64,000 nucleotides of DNA from Roseococcus microcysteis. Lineage in GTDB: Bacteria > Pseudomonadota > Alphaproteobacteria > Acetobacterales > Acetobacteraceae. The position numbers and the translations under genes were made by a program. Location of the stretch: assembly GCF_014764365.1 (NCBI RefSeq), contig NZ_CP061718.1, positions 2,186,501 through 2,250,500 of the forward strand. Direction: 5' to 3'. Within the stretch, counting starts at the first letter, position 1; every line of letters begins with the position of its first letter. A model generated the notes under the pieces. That model was given only the letters and a program-made list of their open reading frames with translations. It searched no databases and was not told where the DNA came from. Of the stretch, positions 20,378 to 29,049 are shown in pieces.

Positions 20378-21165
20378 TGGCGCGCGAGGCGGGCGCGGCG
20401 CTGCCGCTGGCCTGGCTCGCGGTCCTGGGGTTCCTGCTGGTGTTTCTCGTGACGGCAGGGCTGGACCGCGTGGATTCGCGGCAGTTGGGCGGCGTGGGCG
20501 TCTGGGTGAAGCCCATGAAGTTCCAGCTCTCGGTGGCGCTGCACCTGGCGACGCTCGCCTGGGTGGCGGGGCGGCTCGGCGAGACATGGCGTATGGGCTG
20601 GGTGGTGCAGGCGGTGCTGCTGCTGGCCGTGCTGATGGCGGTGCTGGAGGTGGCCTACATCACCTTCCAGGGGGCCATCCAGCAAAGCTCGCACTTCAAC
20701 CTCTCCACGCGCTTCCACGCCACCATGTATTCGCTGATGGCGACGGGCGCGGTGGTGCTGACCTCGGCCGCCGCCGTGCTGGGCGTGGTGGCGCTGCTGG
20801 ACGGGCAGGCGCGGCTCGGCCCCGGGCTGCGCCACGCCGTGGCGCTGGGCCTGATGGGCGGCACGGTGCTGACGCTGATCATCGCCTTCGACATGGGCGG
20901 GCGCATGGCGCACCACATCGGCACACCCATGAGCCCGGAGGCGCGCTGGCCGCTGGTGGGCTGGTCGCGCGAGGTGGGCGACCTGCGCGCGCCGCATTTC
21001 TTCGCCACCCACATGATGCAGGCGGTGCCGGCGCTGGGCTGGGCGGCGGACCGCGCGCTGCCGCCGGCCTGGGCGGTGGCGATGGCCTGGGCGGCGGCGC
21101 TGTTCTGGGCCGTGATGACGTGGGTCTTCTATCGCGGCGCGCTGGCGGGGCGGCCGTTTCCGTAG
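20374..21165 (+). CDS. Polytopic membrane protein of unknown function
   Basis: 263 residues with about seven hydrophobic helices (residues 8-30, 48-66, 73-95, 115-140, 150-175, 215-230, 238-256). A polar loop after helix 1 contains W-V-K-P-M-K-F, and there are H-x-x-x-H type positions in R-M-A-H-H-I-G-T and F-F-A-T-H-M-M-Q that could hold haem or metal; this is only a visual hint. I do not recognise the family. The start at 20374 overlaps the tetR stop (ATGA), so it is the fourth member of the DUF2141-SDR-TetR unit. Confidence 0.75.
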   Translation: MMAREAGAALPLAWLAVLGFLLVFLVTAGLDRVDSRQLGGVGVWVKPMKFQLSVALHLATLAWVAGRLGETWRMGWVVQAVLLLAVLMAVLEVAYITFQGAIQQSSHFNLSTRFHATMYSLMATGAVVLTSAAAVLGVVALLDGQARLGPGLRHAVALGLMGGTVLTLIIAFDMGGRMAHHIGTPMSPEARWPLVGWSREVGDLRAPHFFATHMMQAVPALGWAADRALPPAWAVAMAWAAALFWAVMTWVFYRGALAGRPFP

Positions 21166-21191
21166 GGCGCCTTTGAGCGGCTGATTCACGC

Positions 21192-21208
21192 CCTTGGCTT
21201 CGCCAAGG
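21192..21208. terminator. Bidirectional hairpin between convergent genes
   Basis: CCTTGGC-TTC-GCCAAGG, a perfect 7-bp stem, flanked by a weaker outer pairing CTGAT / ATCAG. It lies between the membrane-protein stop at 21165 and the DUF1289 stop at 21220. Confidence 0.65.
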
Positions 21209-21219
21209 ACGATCAGACG

Positions 21220-21462
21220 CTATCCCTTCTTCCGCTTCGCCGCCTTGCCGGTGCGGTGGCCCGCCCGTTCCAGGGCGGCCAGCCGCGCCGGCAGGGCGTC
21301 GCGCACGGCGGGCCGCGCGTCACGGTCCTTCTTCCAGCGCTTCTTCTCGGGCTTGGCCATGCCGCAGCCAAGGCACCAGCCGGTGGCCTCGTCGAAGCGG
21401 CAGACGTCAATGCAGGGGCTCGCCATGTCGGGCAGATGGGCATGGTCCGCCAGCGTGACCAT
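21220..21462 (-). CDS. DUF1289 small cysteine-rich protein
   Basis: 80 residues. The DUF1289 core S-P-C-I-D-V-C-R-F-D, then G-W-C-L-G-C-G, holds four Cys in a C-x3-C, C-x2-C pattern likely to bind zinc or iron. A lysine/arginine-rich tail follows. The family's function is unknown. Start is uncertain: 21462 or the internal ATG at 21426, which puts the motif right at the N-terminus as in most relatives; neither has an obvious ribosome site. Confidence 0.75.
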   Translation of the reverse strand: MVTLADHAHLPDMASPCIDVCRFDEATGWCLGCGMAKPEKKRWKKDRDARPAVRDALPARLAALERAGHRTGKAAKRKKG

Positions 21463-21506
21463 GCCGGAAAACGCAACCCACCTGCCCTTTCAGCTCGCTG
21501 CCAGCC

Positions 21507-23153
21507 TCAGCGGATGGCCATGGCCGGAATCGCGCTGCGGCTCCAGACATATTGCCGCAGCAGCAGGATGATCTGTTCGAACAGGTCAATGGAGCGCCAC
21601 AGGGCCAGGCGCTCCTCCGGCCTGGTGGGCGCCGCGTCGCCGGAGACGCGCTCCCGCACCGCCAGCAGCGCCACGCTGCGATCGGCCACGAGCTTGACCA
21701 GGAATTCCGGGTCGCTCTCCGCATCGCCGAGGTCGGCGGCCACGATCTCGAGCAGCGCGTGCAGCCCCTCGACCAAGCTGCGCGTCATGCCATCCGTGGC
21801 GCCGCCCTCGCCGCGCGTCGCGGCGGCGGCCACGAATTGCGCGACATTGGCCTGCAATTCCGCCAGCACCTGGTTCGCGTCCGCCAGCCGCAGCAGGCGG
21901 TCGCTTTCGGCGCCTGGCCCGGCCTGCGCCACCGCGTCCAGCGTGAATTCGCGGATGGTGGCGCCCAGCGCCCGGCCGGAGCGTTGCAGCACCGCGAGGC
22001 TGGGGGGCTTGGGCCCCTCCTCCCCGGGGCGGACGCCGTGCAGGAAGAGGGGAAGGCGCAGCATCAGCCGGTCCTGCTCCTGCTCCACCTGGCGGATGGC
22101 TTCGGCCGCACCCGTCGGGCGCGGGTTGTAGAGATGGGCGGGCCGCTCCAGCACCTCCTCGGCCGAGGGCGGGCTGAGGCGGGCCACAAGCCGGTAGATC
22201 GGGCCGTTCAGCGGGCTCGCCACCAGCGCCGCCACCAGCTGGAACAGCCAATGCACCAGCGTGACCTGCAGCGCGACATCGGTGGTGATGGCACCTGTCA
22301 GCGCCACGATGGTGGGAACGCCGAAAAAGTGCTCAAGCGAGAGCAGCGGCAGCAGCACCAGGCAGCCGATCACCTTCAGGATGACCTGATAGACCGAGAG
22401 TTGCCGTTCCGTGCCCTTCAAGGTGCTGGCCTGGATCCAGCTCATCAGCCCCGAGCCGAGATTGGCCCCCACCACGATGAGCATGGTCTGGTCGAGGCCG
22501 AGCAGCCCGCCGCTGACCAGCGCGATGGCGATGACGGAGACGGTCATGCCCTGCATCACCGTCGCGAGCAGGGTGCCGACGATGAAGCCCCAGAAGTAGA
22601 ACTGGCTGGCGAAGGCCATCACCGCGCGGACCGTGGCGGAATCCCCCAGCGGCCGCGCGCCCATGACCGTGAGCTGCACGCCCAGCATCAGAAGACCAAG
22701 GCCCATCGCCGCGTTCACCAGGAAGCCGTGGCGGGGGGATTTGTGCATCTCGAACAGATAGGCCGCGCCCACCAGGCTCAGCAGCGCATAGGTCAGGGTG
22801 CTGCTGTCGAGCGAGATCAGCAGCAGGCGCAGCGTGGTCCCGGCATAGGCCCAGGTGACGATGGGCATTCCGGCCTGCACCGTGATGGCGCCCGCGGAGA
22901 CCAGCCCCACCACGATGAAGGTGACGGCATTGGTGCTCTGCACCAGCGCGCCGGACCCCACCCCCACCATCGCCGCCTGGACGGGGTGGCGCGTGACCGC
23001 GCGCACCAGGCGGCGCAGCCGGGGCCCGGCCAGTTCCTTCATGTTGACGGTGAGGAAGTGGGTGCCGACGAAGATCAGGCCGAGGCCCGCAAGCAAGGCG
23101 AAGATCACTGTGGCTGGGCCCCGTCCCCGATGGATTGCGCCGGCATGGAACAT
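21507..23153 (-). CDS. Na/Pi-cotransporter-family membrane protein with PhoU-like C-terminus
   Basis: 548 residues. The N-terminal 330 residues contain two inverted halves of the Na/Pi-cotransporter fold, with Q-S-T-N-A in the first half (the family's usual motif is QSSS/T) and a Q-G-M-T-V-S counterpart in the second. The last 200 residues are helical, hydrophilic and PhoU-like. Bacterial members import phosphate or, in some cases, have regulatory roles. The Q-S-T-N-A change could alter the substrate. A single gene, with no phosphate genes nearby. Start 23153 is the longest; an internal start near residue 15 would also keep helix 1. Confidence 0.85.
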   Translation of the reverse strand: MFHAGAIHRGRGPATVIFALLAGLGLIFVGTHFLTVNMKELAGPRLRRLVRAVTRHPVQAAMVGVGSGALVQSTNAVTFIVVGLVSAGAITVQAGMPIVTWAYAGTTLRLLLISLDSSTLTYALLSLVGAAYLFEMHKSPRHGFLVNAAMGLGLLMLGVQLTVMGARPLGDSATVRAVMAFASQFYFWGFIVGTLLATVMQGMTVSVIAIALVSGGLLGLDQTMLIVVGANLGSGLMSWIQASTLKGTERQLSVYQVILKVIGCLVLLPLLSLEHFFGVPTIVALTGAITTDVALQVTLVHWLFQLVAALVASPLNGPIYRLVARLSPPSAEEVLERPAHLYNPRPTGAAEAIRQVEQEQDRLMLRLPLFLHGVRPGEEGPKPPSLAVLQRSGRALGATIREFTLDAVAQAGPGAESDRLLRLADANQVLAELQANVAQFVAAAATRGEGGATDGMTRSLVEGLHALLEIVAADLGDAESDPEFLVKLVADRSVALLAVRERVSGDAAPTRPEERLALWRSIDLFEQIILLLRQYVWSRSAIPAMAIR

Positions 23154-23264
23154 GCAGACGCCTCGTTATGGCCGCGATTATGGCCGCGCGGGAGGCCGGG
23201 GAACAGGGATGGGCTGGCCGGGCTCATTCACCGGCCACCCCCATCCTCGTCCCGAAACAGAGAC

Positions 23265-23294
23265 TTGAGCGGCGCGGCCCCGGCCCGCTAGCCT
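23265..23294 (+). promoter_or_regulatory. Promoter of the orphan substrate-binding protein gene
   Basis: TTGAGC (23265-23270), an 18-base spacer and TAGCCT (23289-23294), followed by a 30-base leader with a ribosome site (CTGGAGAC) before the ATG at 23325. It has the same layout as the promoter at 34936-34965. Confidence 0.5.
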
Positions 23295-23324
23295 CGCGGC
23301 AATTCACCCCTGGAGACTCCAAGA

Positions 23325-24938
23325 ATGCTTCGTCGCGACATCCTGGCGGGCGGCGCTGGCCTGGCGGCCGCTGCCGCCCTCCCGCGCTTCGCCATCGCCC
23401 AGCCGGCCCGCAACCGCGTGCTGCGCTATGTGCCCCACGCCAACCCCGGCAACATAGACCCCTTCACCAACACCGCCTTCGTGGCGCGCGACCACGCCAT
23501 GCTGGTCTATGACCAGCTCTACGGCATGGACGAGCAGTTCCGCCCGCAGCCGCAGATGGTCCAGGGCCATGTGGTCGAAAATGACGGCCTGCTCTGGCGC
23601 TTCACCCTGCGCGAGGGGCTGAAGTTCCATGACGGTTCCGCCGTGCGCGGGCGCGACTGCATCGCCTCCATCCGCCGCTGGGGCCGCCGCGACGCCTTCG
23701 GCCAGGTGCTGATGTCCCGCGTGGCCGAGATGACGGAGGAGAGCGACCGCGTCTTCTCCATCCGGCTGGAAAAGCCCTTCCCCAAGATGCTCGAAGCCTT
23801 CTCCAAGGTGACGACGAGCTGCCTCTTCGTCCTGCCCGAGCGGCTGGCGAATGTGGACCCCTTCACCAACATCACCGAGGCGGTGGGCAGCGGCCCCTAT
23901 CGCTTCGTGCAGAATGAATGGGTGCCGGGCTCCTCGCTCGCCTACACGCGCAACCCGGATTATGTGCCCGTGCCCAACGGCACGCCGTCCATGACGGCCG
24001 GGCCCAAGGTGGCGCATTTCGACCGGGTGGAATGGCGCATCATCCCCGACCACTCCACCGCCGCCGCCGCCCTGCAATCGGGCGAAATTGATTGGTGGGA
24101 GCAGCCGACCGCCGACCTATTCCCGCTCTTCCTGCGCGGCGCCGCGGCCCGCAACATCGGCGTGGACATCATCAACAACACGGGCCTCATCGGCATCTTC
24201 CGCCCCAACCACGCGACCGAGCCTTTCAACAACCCCGCCGTGCGCCGCGCGGTGCTGACCGCCATCAACCAGATGGACTTCATGACGGCGGTGATCGGCC
24301 AGACGGGCATCGAGGGCCGGCCGGACCTGCGGCGCGAGGGCATCGGCTATTTCGCGCCGGAATCCCCCTCCGCCTCCACGGTCGGCCTCGACCGCCTGCG
24401 CAAGAGCGTGGAGGCCGCGCGCACCGAGTTGCAGGCGGCCGGCGCCATGGGCGCGCGCCTCGTGCTGCTGAACGCGACGGACCTTTCCTCCATCAACGCC
24501 GCCACGCTGGTGGGCGCGGACCTGTTCCGGCGGATGGGCTTCAACGTGGATCTCGTCTCCACCGACTGGGGCACGCTGGTGGCCCGCCGCGCCAGCCGCA
24601 ACCCGCTGGACCAGGGCGGCTGGAGCGGCTTCTTCACCTTCTGGTCCGGCGTGGACCATTGGAACCCCGCGAGCCACGCCTCCATCCGCGGGCATGGCGC
24701 CAATGCCTGGCCGGGCTGGCCGGAGATCCCCGCCATGGAGGCGCAGCGCGACGCCTGGTTCGACGCGCCCAATGACGCGGCGGCGCTGGCGGCGACGACG
24801 GAGATGCAGCGCATCGCCTTCGACGAGGTGCCCTATGTGCCGACCGGCATGTACTACCAGCCCACGGCCTTCCGCCGCAGCCTGACGGGCATGCTGAAGG
24901 GCCAGCCGCCGCTGTTCTGGAATATCCGGCGGGCGTAG
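23325..24938 (+). CDS. ABC transporter substrate-binding protein, family 5 (oligopeptide/dipeptide type)
   Basis: 537 residues: an N-terminal R-R-D-I-L-A-G-G-A-G-L plus Ala-rich signal (Tat-like), then the family-5 fold with N-I-D-P-F-T, F-T-L-R-E-G-L-K-F-H-D-G-S, G-S-G-P-Y-R-F and F-N-N-P-A-V-R-R-A. It binds peptides, opines or other amines in the periplasm. No permease or ATPase lies next to it, so it must use a transporter encoded elsewhere, perhaps the one at 27.2-29.0 kb, whose own binding proteins are at 29.1 and 35.0 kb. Convergent with the following gene. Confidence 0.92.
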   Translation: MLRRDILAGGAGLAAAAALPRFAIAQPARNRVLRYVPHANPGNIDPFTNTAFVARDHAMLVYDQLYGMDEQFRPQPQMVQGHVVENDGLLWRFTLREGLKFHDGSAVRGRDCIASIRRWGRRDAFGQVLMSRVAEMTEESDRVFSIRLEKPFPKMLEAFSKVTTSCLFVLPERLANVDPFTNITEAVGSGPYRFVQNEWVPGSSLAYTRNPDYVPVPNGTPSMTAGPKVAHFDRVEWRIIPDHSTAAAALQSGEIDWWEQPTADLFPLFLRGAAARNIGVDIINNTGLIGIFRPNHATEPFNNPAVRRAVLTAINQMDFMTAVIGQTGIEGRPDLRREGIGYFAPESPSASTVGLDRLRKSVEAARTELQAAGAMGARLVLLNATDLSSINAATLVGADLFRRMGFNVDLVSTDWGTLVARRASRNPLDQGGWSGFFTFWSGVDHWNPASHASIRGHGANAWPGWPEIPAMEAQRDAWFDAPNDAAALAATTEMQRIAFDEVPYVPTGMYYQPTAFRRSLTGMLKGQPPLFWNIRRA

Positions 24939-24946
24939 CGGTTGAC

Positions 24947-24972
24947 CGCCCTTGGTGGCCTCACCAAGGGCG
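24947..24972. terminator. Bidirectional terminator hairpin
   Basis: Perfect 11-bp stem CGCCCTTGGTG / CACCAAGGGCG with a 4-base loop, exactly between two convergent stops (24938 and 24984). Confidence 0.8.
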
Positions 24973-24983
24973 GGCGTCCCGGT

Positions 24984-25472
24984 TCAGCGCCGGGCGCGGC
25001 GGGCCGCCTTGCGCTTGGCCGGGGCCTTGGCCCGCTTGGTCGGGGCCTTGGACCGCCGCGGCGGCGGGGCCTCCGGCCGCTGGGGCGGCGGGGCCTTGGC
25101 CCGCTGCGGGGACGCGGCGGGCGGAAGAGGCAGCAGCGCGGGCATGCCCTCCGGCCCGGCATAGCGCTGGAGCGTCGCGCCGGCGGCGAGGTGCGGATAG
25201 GCACTGGCACCCTTCGGCCATGTCCGCGCGAAGGAGGTGACCTCGGCCTGGTCCTGGCGACGGATGGTCTGGACCAGCAGCGACACCGCCTGCGCGGGCT
25301 TCAACCGCTGCTGGCGCAGCAGGTGCAGGTGCCATTCGCGCGCGCGCAACGGGCACCAGTCCACCAGGGCTTCCTGCAAGGCACGGCGCACCTCGCGGGG
25401 CAGCTCCTCATAGGCCCGGTAGGGGTCGCCCTTCAGCTTGCTGTAGGGCTTGGTGGCCATGCTGTTGTCCAT
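24984..25472 (-). CDS. DUF6525-like small protein with a Lys/Pro-rich tail
   Basis: 162 residues. The N-terminal 90 residues are conserved-looking (Y-E-E-L-P-R-E-V-R-R-A-L, W-C-P-L-R-A-R-E-W) and resemble the uncharacterised DUF6525 family. The last 55 residues are a low-complexity Lys-Ala-Pro-Arg tail reminiscent of histone-like nucleic-acid-binding extensions. Start 25472 or the Met four codons later. Function unknown; the basic tail suggests DNA or RNA contact, which is inference. Confidence 0.6.
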   Translation of the reverse strand: MDNSMATKPYSKLKGDPYRAYEELPREVRRALQEALVDWCPLRAREWHLHLLRQQRLKPAQAVSLLVQTIRRQDQAEVTSFARTWPKGASAYPHLAAGATLQRYAGPEGMPALLPLPPAASPQRAKAPPPQRPEAPPPRRSKAPTKRAKAPAKRKAARRARR

Positions 25473-25560
25473 GGCCGGCTTCTAGAGCAGCATCCGGCCC
25501 GGGTGGAAGCGCCGAAGGCGTGGATCAGCCGCGCGCCGCGCGGCACCCCTGCGGCGCGGT

Positions 25561-26427
25561 TCAGCCCGTCTCCGCCCAGCGCCGCTCGAAGGCATGAACG
25601 TCGGGGAAGCCCATGATCTCCGTCAACTTCTTGAAGTCGAACACGGGCACCGGCGCGTCGAGGCTGCTGCCCGTCGTGGTCAGGTGGCGGTACATCCCGT
25701 CCAGCACCGCGGCGGTGGAGAGGAAGCCCGCGGCCGGATAGATCGCGACCTGGAAGCCCAGCTCCGCCAGGCGCGCGCGCGGCAGCACCGGCGTCTTGCC
25801 CCCCTCCACGATGTTGGCGAGCAGCGGCTGGTGGAAGGCGCGGCCGATGGCCTCCATCTCCGCCTCGCTCTCGGGGCTTTCCACGAAAAGGATGTCGGCG
25901 CCGGCCTTCGCGAAGGCCTCCGCGCGGCGCAGCGCCTCATCCAGGCCCAGCGAGGTGCGCGCATCGGTGCGCGCGATGATGAGGAAATCCGCCGAGGAAC
26001 GGCTGTCCGCCGCCACCTCGATCTTGCGGACCATGTCCGCCAGCGGGATCACGCGCCGGCCGGGCGTGTGGCCGCACTTCTTCGGGAATTCCTGGTCCTC
26101 GAGCTGGATGGCCGCGATGCCGGCCGCCTCATAGCCGCGCACCGTGTGGCGCACGTTCAGCAGCCCGCCATAGCCGGTGTCCGCATCGGCGATGACCGGC
26201 GCCTTCGAGAAGGCGGCGATCTTCTGCGCGCGGTCCAGCATCTCGGTATAGGTCGCGAGCCCCGCATCGGGCAGGCCCAGCGCCGAGGCCACCACGCCGA
26301 AGCCGGTCATGTAGGTGGCTTCCGCGCCGTGCTGGTTCAGCATGTGCGTCGAGATCAGGTCGAAGACGCCGGGGGCGATGAGGCATTTGCCCCGGGCGAG
26401 AAGGGGCTTCAGTGGCGTTCGGGGCAT
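25561..26427 (-). CDS. Isocitrate lyase / phosphoenolpyruvate mutase family enzyme
   Basis: 288 residues, a TIM-barrel of the ICL/PEPM superfamily. The family loop K-K-C-G-H is present with its catalytic Cys, and metal-binding acids lie in A-D-A-D-T-G-Y-G and L-E-D-Q. Strings Y-M-T-G-F-G and I-I-A-R-T-D-A-R match 2-methylisocitrate lyase and oxaloacetate decarboxylase relatives. It cleaves or forms a C-C bond next to an oxo-acid; the substrate is not certain. ATG at 26427 follows an AGGAGGAAC ribosome site. Confidence 0.85.
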   Translation of the reverse strand: MPRTPLKPLLARGKCLIAPGVFDLISTHMLNQHGAEATYMTGFGVVASALGLPDAGLATYTEMLDRAQKIAAFSKAPVIADADTGYGGLLNVRHTVRGYEAAGIAAIQLEDQEFPKKCGHTPGRRVIPLADMVRKIEVAADSRSSADFLIIARTDARTSLGLDEALRRAEAFAKAGADILFVESPESEAEMEAIGRAFHQPLLANIVEGGKTPVLPRARLAELGFQVAIYPAAGFLSTAAVLDGMYRHLTTTGSSLDAPVPVFDFKKLTEIMGFPDVHAFERRWAETG

Positions 26428-26500
26428 GTGTTCCTCCTGTGCGGTGCGGTCATGGAGACAGAGACCGGCCCGGCTTGGAAGAGGCCCCCCGCGGCGCCGC

Positions 26501-27187
26501 TCAGCGGCAACTGCGCCAGGGCCCCATGTCGAAGTGGAAGTGGTCGGCATGCGCGGCGTTGTAGTCCGGGCCGAGCACGGCGCGGAACCAGCGGCAGGCG
26601 CCATCACGCACGCCGCGCAGGAAGGCGGCTTCCGGCCCCGCGCCGCCCCAGTCGCGCAGCAGCCGCACCTCTCGCCCGTCGCGCAGCGTGAAGGCGGCGA
26701 TGTCGATCGCGTTCGCCGTCGCGTGCTGGCTGCGCCGGCCGGCCCGGGCATGGTTCACGTTGCGGCAATTGTAGGTGCCGAGGTGACGCACGCCGCTGAC
26801 CTCCGTGCCCAGATGCGCGCGGGCGGCGGGTTGCAGGCTGTGCCGCTCGAACAGCACCCAGGCGGCGGCCATGCGGCAGGTCACCACCGGGTTGGCCGGC
26901 TGCAGCCGCGCTTCGCCGGGCAGCAGCATGGCGTTCTCGATCGCGCAGCCGGTGTCGGAGGGGCGGTCGGGCACGCGCCGCGGCGTCATGCCGGAGGCGG
27001 CGAAGGCGGCGAAGCAGGCCTCCGGCTCCCGCGCAAGGCGCCGCAGCTTCAGGTCGGTCATCCAGCCTGGCGCGGCGCGCAGGTCCAGCGGCTCGCGCGG
27101 GTCCCATTCGGGCGGAAGATGCCGGAGCGCCAGGAAGACGGCCCCGGCAAGGGCGGCGAGAAAAAGAAGGGCAAGCAACAGGCGCAT
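26501..27187 (-). CDS. Extensin-like family protein, membrane-anchored
   Basis: 228 residues: an N-terminal membrane helix or signal anchor (residues 2-22), then the extensin-like C domain with P-V-V-T-C-R-M-A, S-Q-H-A-T-A-N-A-I-D-I and H-A-D-H-F-H-F-D-M-G. The His/Asp pattern resembles LAS-type metallopeptidases (VanY, DacB-like), so it probably acts on peptidoglycan in the periplasm. Four Cys may form disulfides. Last gene before the ABC transporter operon, 46 bases downstream of the permease stop; co-transcription is possible. Confidence 0.85.
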   Translation of the reverse strand: MRLLLALLFLAALAGAVFLALRHLPPEWDPREPLDLRAAPGWMTDLKLRRLAREPEACFAAFAASGMTPRRVPDRPSDTGCAIENAMLLPGEARLQPANPVVTCRMAAAWVLFERHSLQPAARAHLGTEVSGVRHLGTYNCRNVNHARAGRRSQHATANAIDIAAFTLRDGREVRLLRDWGGAGPEAAFLRGVRDGACRWFRAVLGPDYNAAHADHFHFDMGPWRSCR

Positions 27188-27233
27188 TCACCGGCATGTG
27201 GGAACGCGCGGGGCGACCGCACACCCCCGCGCC

Positions 27234-28037
27234 TCAGCCCCGCCCTTGCTCCCGAAGCCGGTCGCCCAGCAGGGTGCAGGCCAGCACGACGGAAAGGATG
27301 GCGCCCCCCGGCCCGGCCACCAGCCACCAGCGGTGCAGCGCCGTCGCCCCCTCGGCCACCATCAGCCCCCATTCCGGCGCGGGCGGCGGCGCGCCCAGGC
27401 CCACGAAGCTCAGCCCCGCCCCCAGCAGGATCACCTGCCCGAGGTCCAGCGGCAGCGCGACCAGGATGGGCGTCGTGCACAGCGGCACCACATGCCGGCG
27501 CAGGATGGCGGCCGGCGTGGAGCCCACCGTCACCGCCGCCTGGACATGCTCCATCCGCATCACGCCCCGCACCTGCGCCCGCATGAGCCGCAGGTAGATG
27601 GGCCACCATACCGCCAGCATCGCCAGCCCCGCATTGAGCAGCCCCGGCCCCAGCGTGGCCGCCACCGCCAGCGCCAGCAGCACGGGCGGGAAGGCAAGCG
27701 CGATGTCGGCGGCCCGCGACAGCAGCCAGTCCGCCGCCCCGCCCAGGAAGCCCGCGATGGCGCCCAGCAGCACGCCGAGCGCCGCGGCCCCCAGCACCAC
27801 GCAGAAGGCCAGCGGCAGCGACAGCCGCGCGCCGTGCAGGGTGCGCGAGAACACGCAGCGGCCCAGCGCGTCCGTGCCCAGCGGGAAGGCGCCGCCGGGC
27901 GGCTGGAAGCGGCGGCCCACGCTCTCGGTCGGGTCGGGCAGGCCCCACCAGGGCACGGTGATGGCCGTCACCACCCAGAAGCCCAGCACCACCAGGGCAA
28001 GGATGGCGGCCGGCGAGGCCAGGGCGCGGCGCCACAC
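27234..28037 (-). CDS. ABC transporter permease, DppC/OppC type
   Basis: 267 residues with a P-L-G-T-D-A-L-G-R-C N-terminal motif typical of the OppC branch, six predicted helices and the EAA-like loop (A-A-V-T-V-G-S-T-P-A-A-I-L-R-R-H-V-V-P). It starts with GTG at 28037, three bases after the DppB-like stop. It forms the inner-membrane channel with the preceding permease. No ATPase gene is in the operon, so a shared ATPase must be supplied from elsewhere. It is slightly short at the N-terminus compared with OppC. Confidence 0.9.
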   Translation of the reverse strand: MWRRALASPAAILALVVLGFWVVTAITVPWWGLPDPTESVGRRFQPPGGAFPLGTDALGRCVFSRTLHGARLSLPLAFCVVLGAAALGVLLGAIAGFLGGAADWLLSRAADIALAFPPVLLALAVAATLGPGLLNAGLAMLAVWWPIYLRLMRAQVRGVMRMEHVQAAVTVGSTPAAILRRHVVPLCTTPILVALPLDLGQVILLGAGLSFVGLGAPPPAPEWGLMVAEGATALHRWWLVAGPGGAILSVVLACTLLGDRLREQGRG

Positions 28038-28040
28038 CCC

Positions 28041-29048
28041 TCAACGGTCCCGCAGGCGCGGGTCGAGCCAGGCCTGGCCCGCATCGGCCACCACGCCGCT
28101 GAGCGCCAGCGCCACGCCGCCCAGCATGGTCACCGCCATGATCGCCGGGTAGTCCAGGGTGCGCGCGGATTCCAGCGCATAGGCGCCGACGCCGGGCCAT
28201 GCGAAGACCGTCTCGGTCAGCACCGCCCCGGCCACCAGCGTGGCGAAGGAAAGGCTGATCAAGGTCAGCGCCGGCACCATCGCGTTGGGCAGAGCGTGGT
28301 CCAGCAGCAGCCGCCCCTCACTCAACCCGCGGGAGCGCGCGGCGACGATGTGGAAGCGCGCGAGCTCCTCGATCAGGGTCGCGCGCAGCAGCCGCGCGAC
28401 CAGCGCCGCGATGCCCCAGCCCAGGGCGGCGGCCGGCAGCACCAGGCGCCGCGCGGCATCCCGCCACACCGCCCAGTCCATCGCCCAGGCCGCGTCCACC
28501 AGCAGCAGCCCCGTCCACACGGGCGGCGGCGTCAGCCGCGCATCCAGCCGCCCCGGCCCCGGCAGCCAGTCGAGCCAGGTGGCGAACAGCCATAGGAACA
28601 GCAGCCCCGCCAGGAAGACCGGAATGGACACGCCGGCCGAGGCGAAGCCGCGCACCGCTTGGTCCAGCAGCCCATGCGGCCAGCGCGCGCTCAGCAGCGC
28701 CAGGGCGCCACCCAGCAGCGTGCCCAGCAGCGTGGCCGCCAGCACCAGTTCGAGCGTGGCCGGCAGGCGCTCCGCCAGATCCGTGCCCACCGGCCGGCGG
28801 GTGCGGAAGGAGGTGCCGAAATCGCCCTGCGCCGCATTGGCCACATGGCGCAGGAACTGCACCACCACCGGCCGGTCCAGCCCCCATTGCGCGCGGGCGG
28901 CGGCGACCACGGCGGGGTCCTCCATGGCACGCTCGCCCACGATGGCGATCACGGGGTCCACGCCGGTGGCGCGCGACAGGCCGAAGCTGACCGCCGCGAT
29001 GCCCAGCAGCAGGACGGGCAGCAGCAGCAGGCGCTGGATCAGGACCAC
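28041..29048 (-). CDS. ABC transporter permease, DppB/OppB type
   Basis: 335 residues. The OppB N-terminal extension is present (G-L-D-R-P-V-V-V-Q-F, G-D-F-G-T-S), followed by six helices and the EAA loop (A-A-R-S-R-G-L-S-E-G-R-L-L-L-D-H-A-L-P-N). Start is a GTG at 29048, one base after the substrate-binding protein stop; a longer frame runs inside that gene and is not used. Pairs with the permease at 27234. Confidence 0.9.
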   Translation of the reverse strand: MVLIQRLLLLPVLLLGIAAVSFGLSRATGVDPVIAIVGERAMEDPAVVAAARAQWGLDRPVVVQFLRHVANAAQGDFGTSFRTRRPVGTDLAERLPATLELVLAATLLGTLLGGALALLSARWPHGLLDQAVRGFASAGVSIPVFLAGLLFLWLFATWLDWLPGPGRLDARLTPPPVWTGLLLVDAAWAMDWAVWRDAARRLVLPAAALGWGIAALVARLLRATLIEELARFHIVAARSRGLSEGRLLLDHALPNAMVPALTLISLSFATLVAGAVLTETVFAWPGVGAYALESARTLDYPAIMAVTMLGGVALALSGVVADAGQAWLDPRLRDR

Positions 29049-29049
29049 G

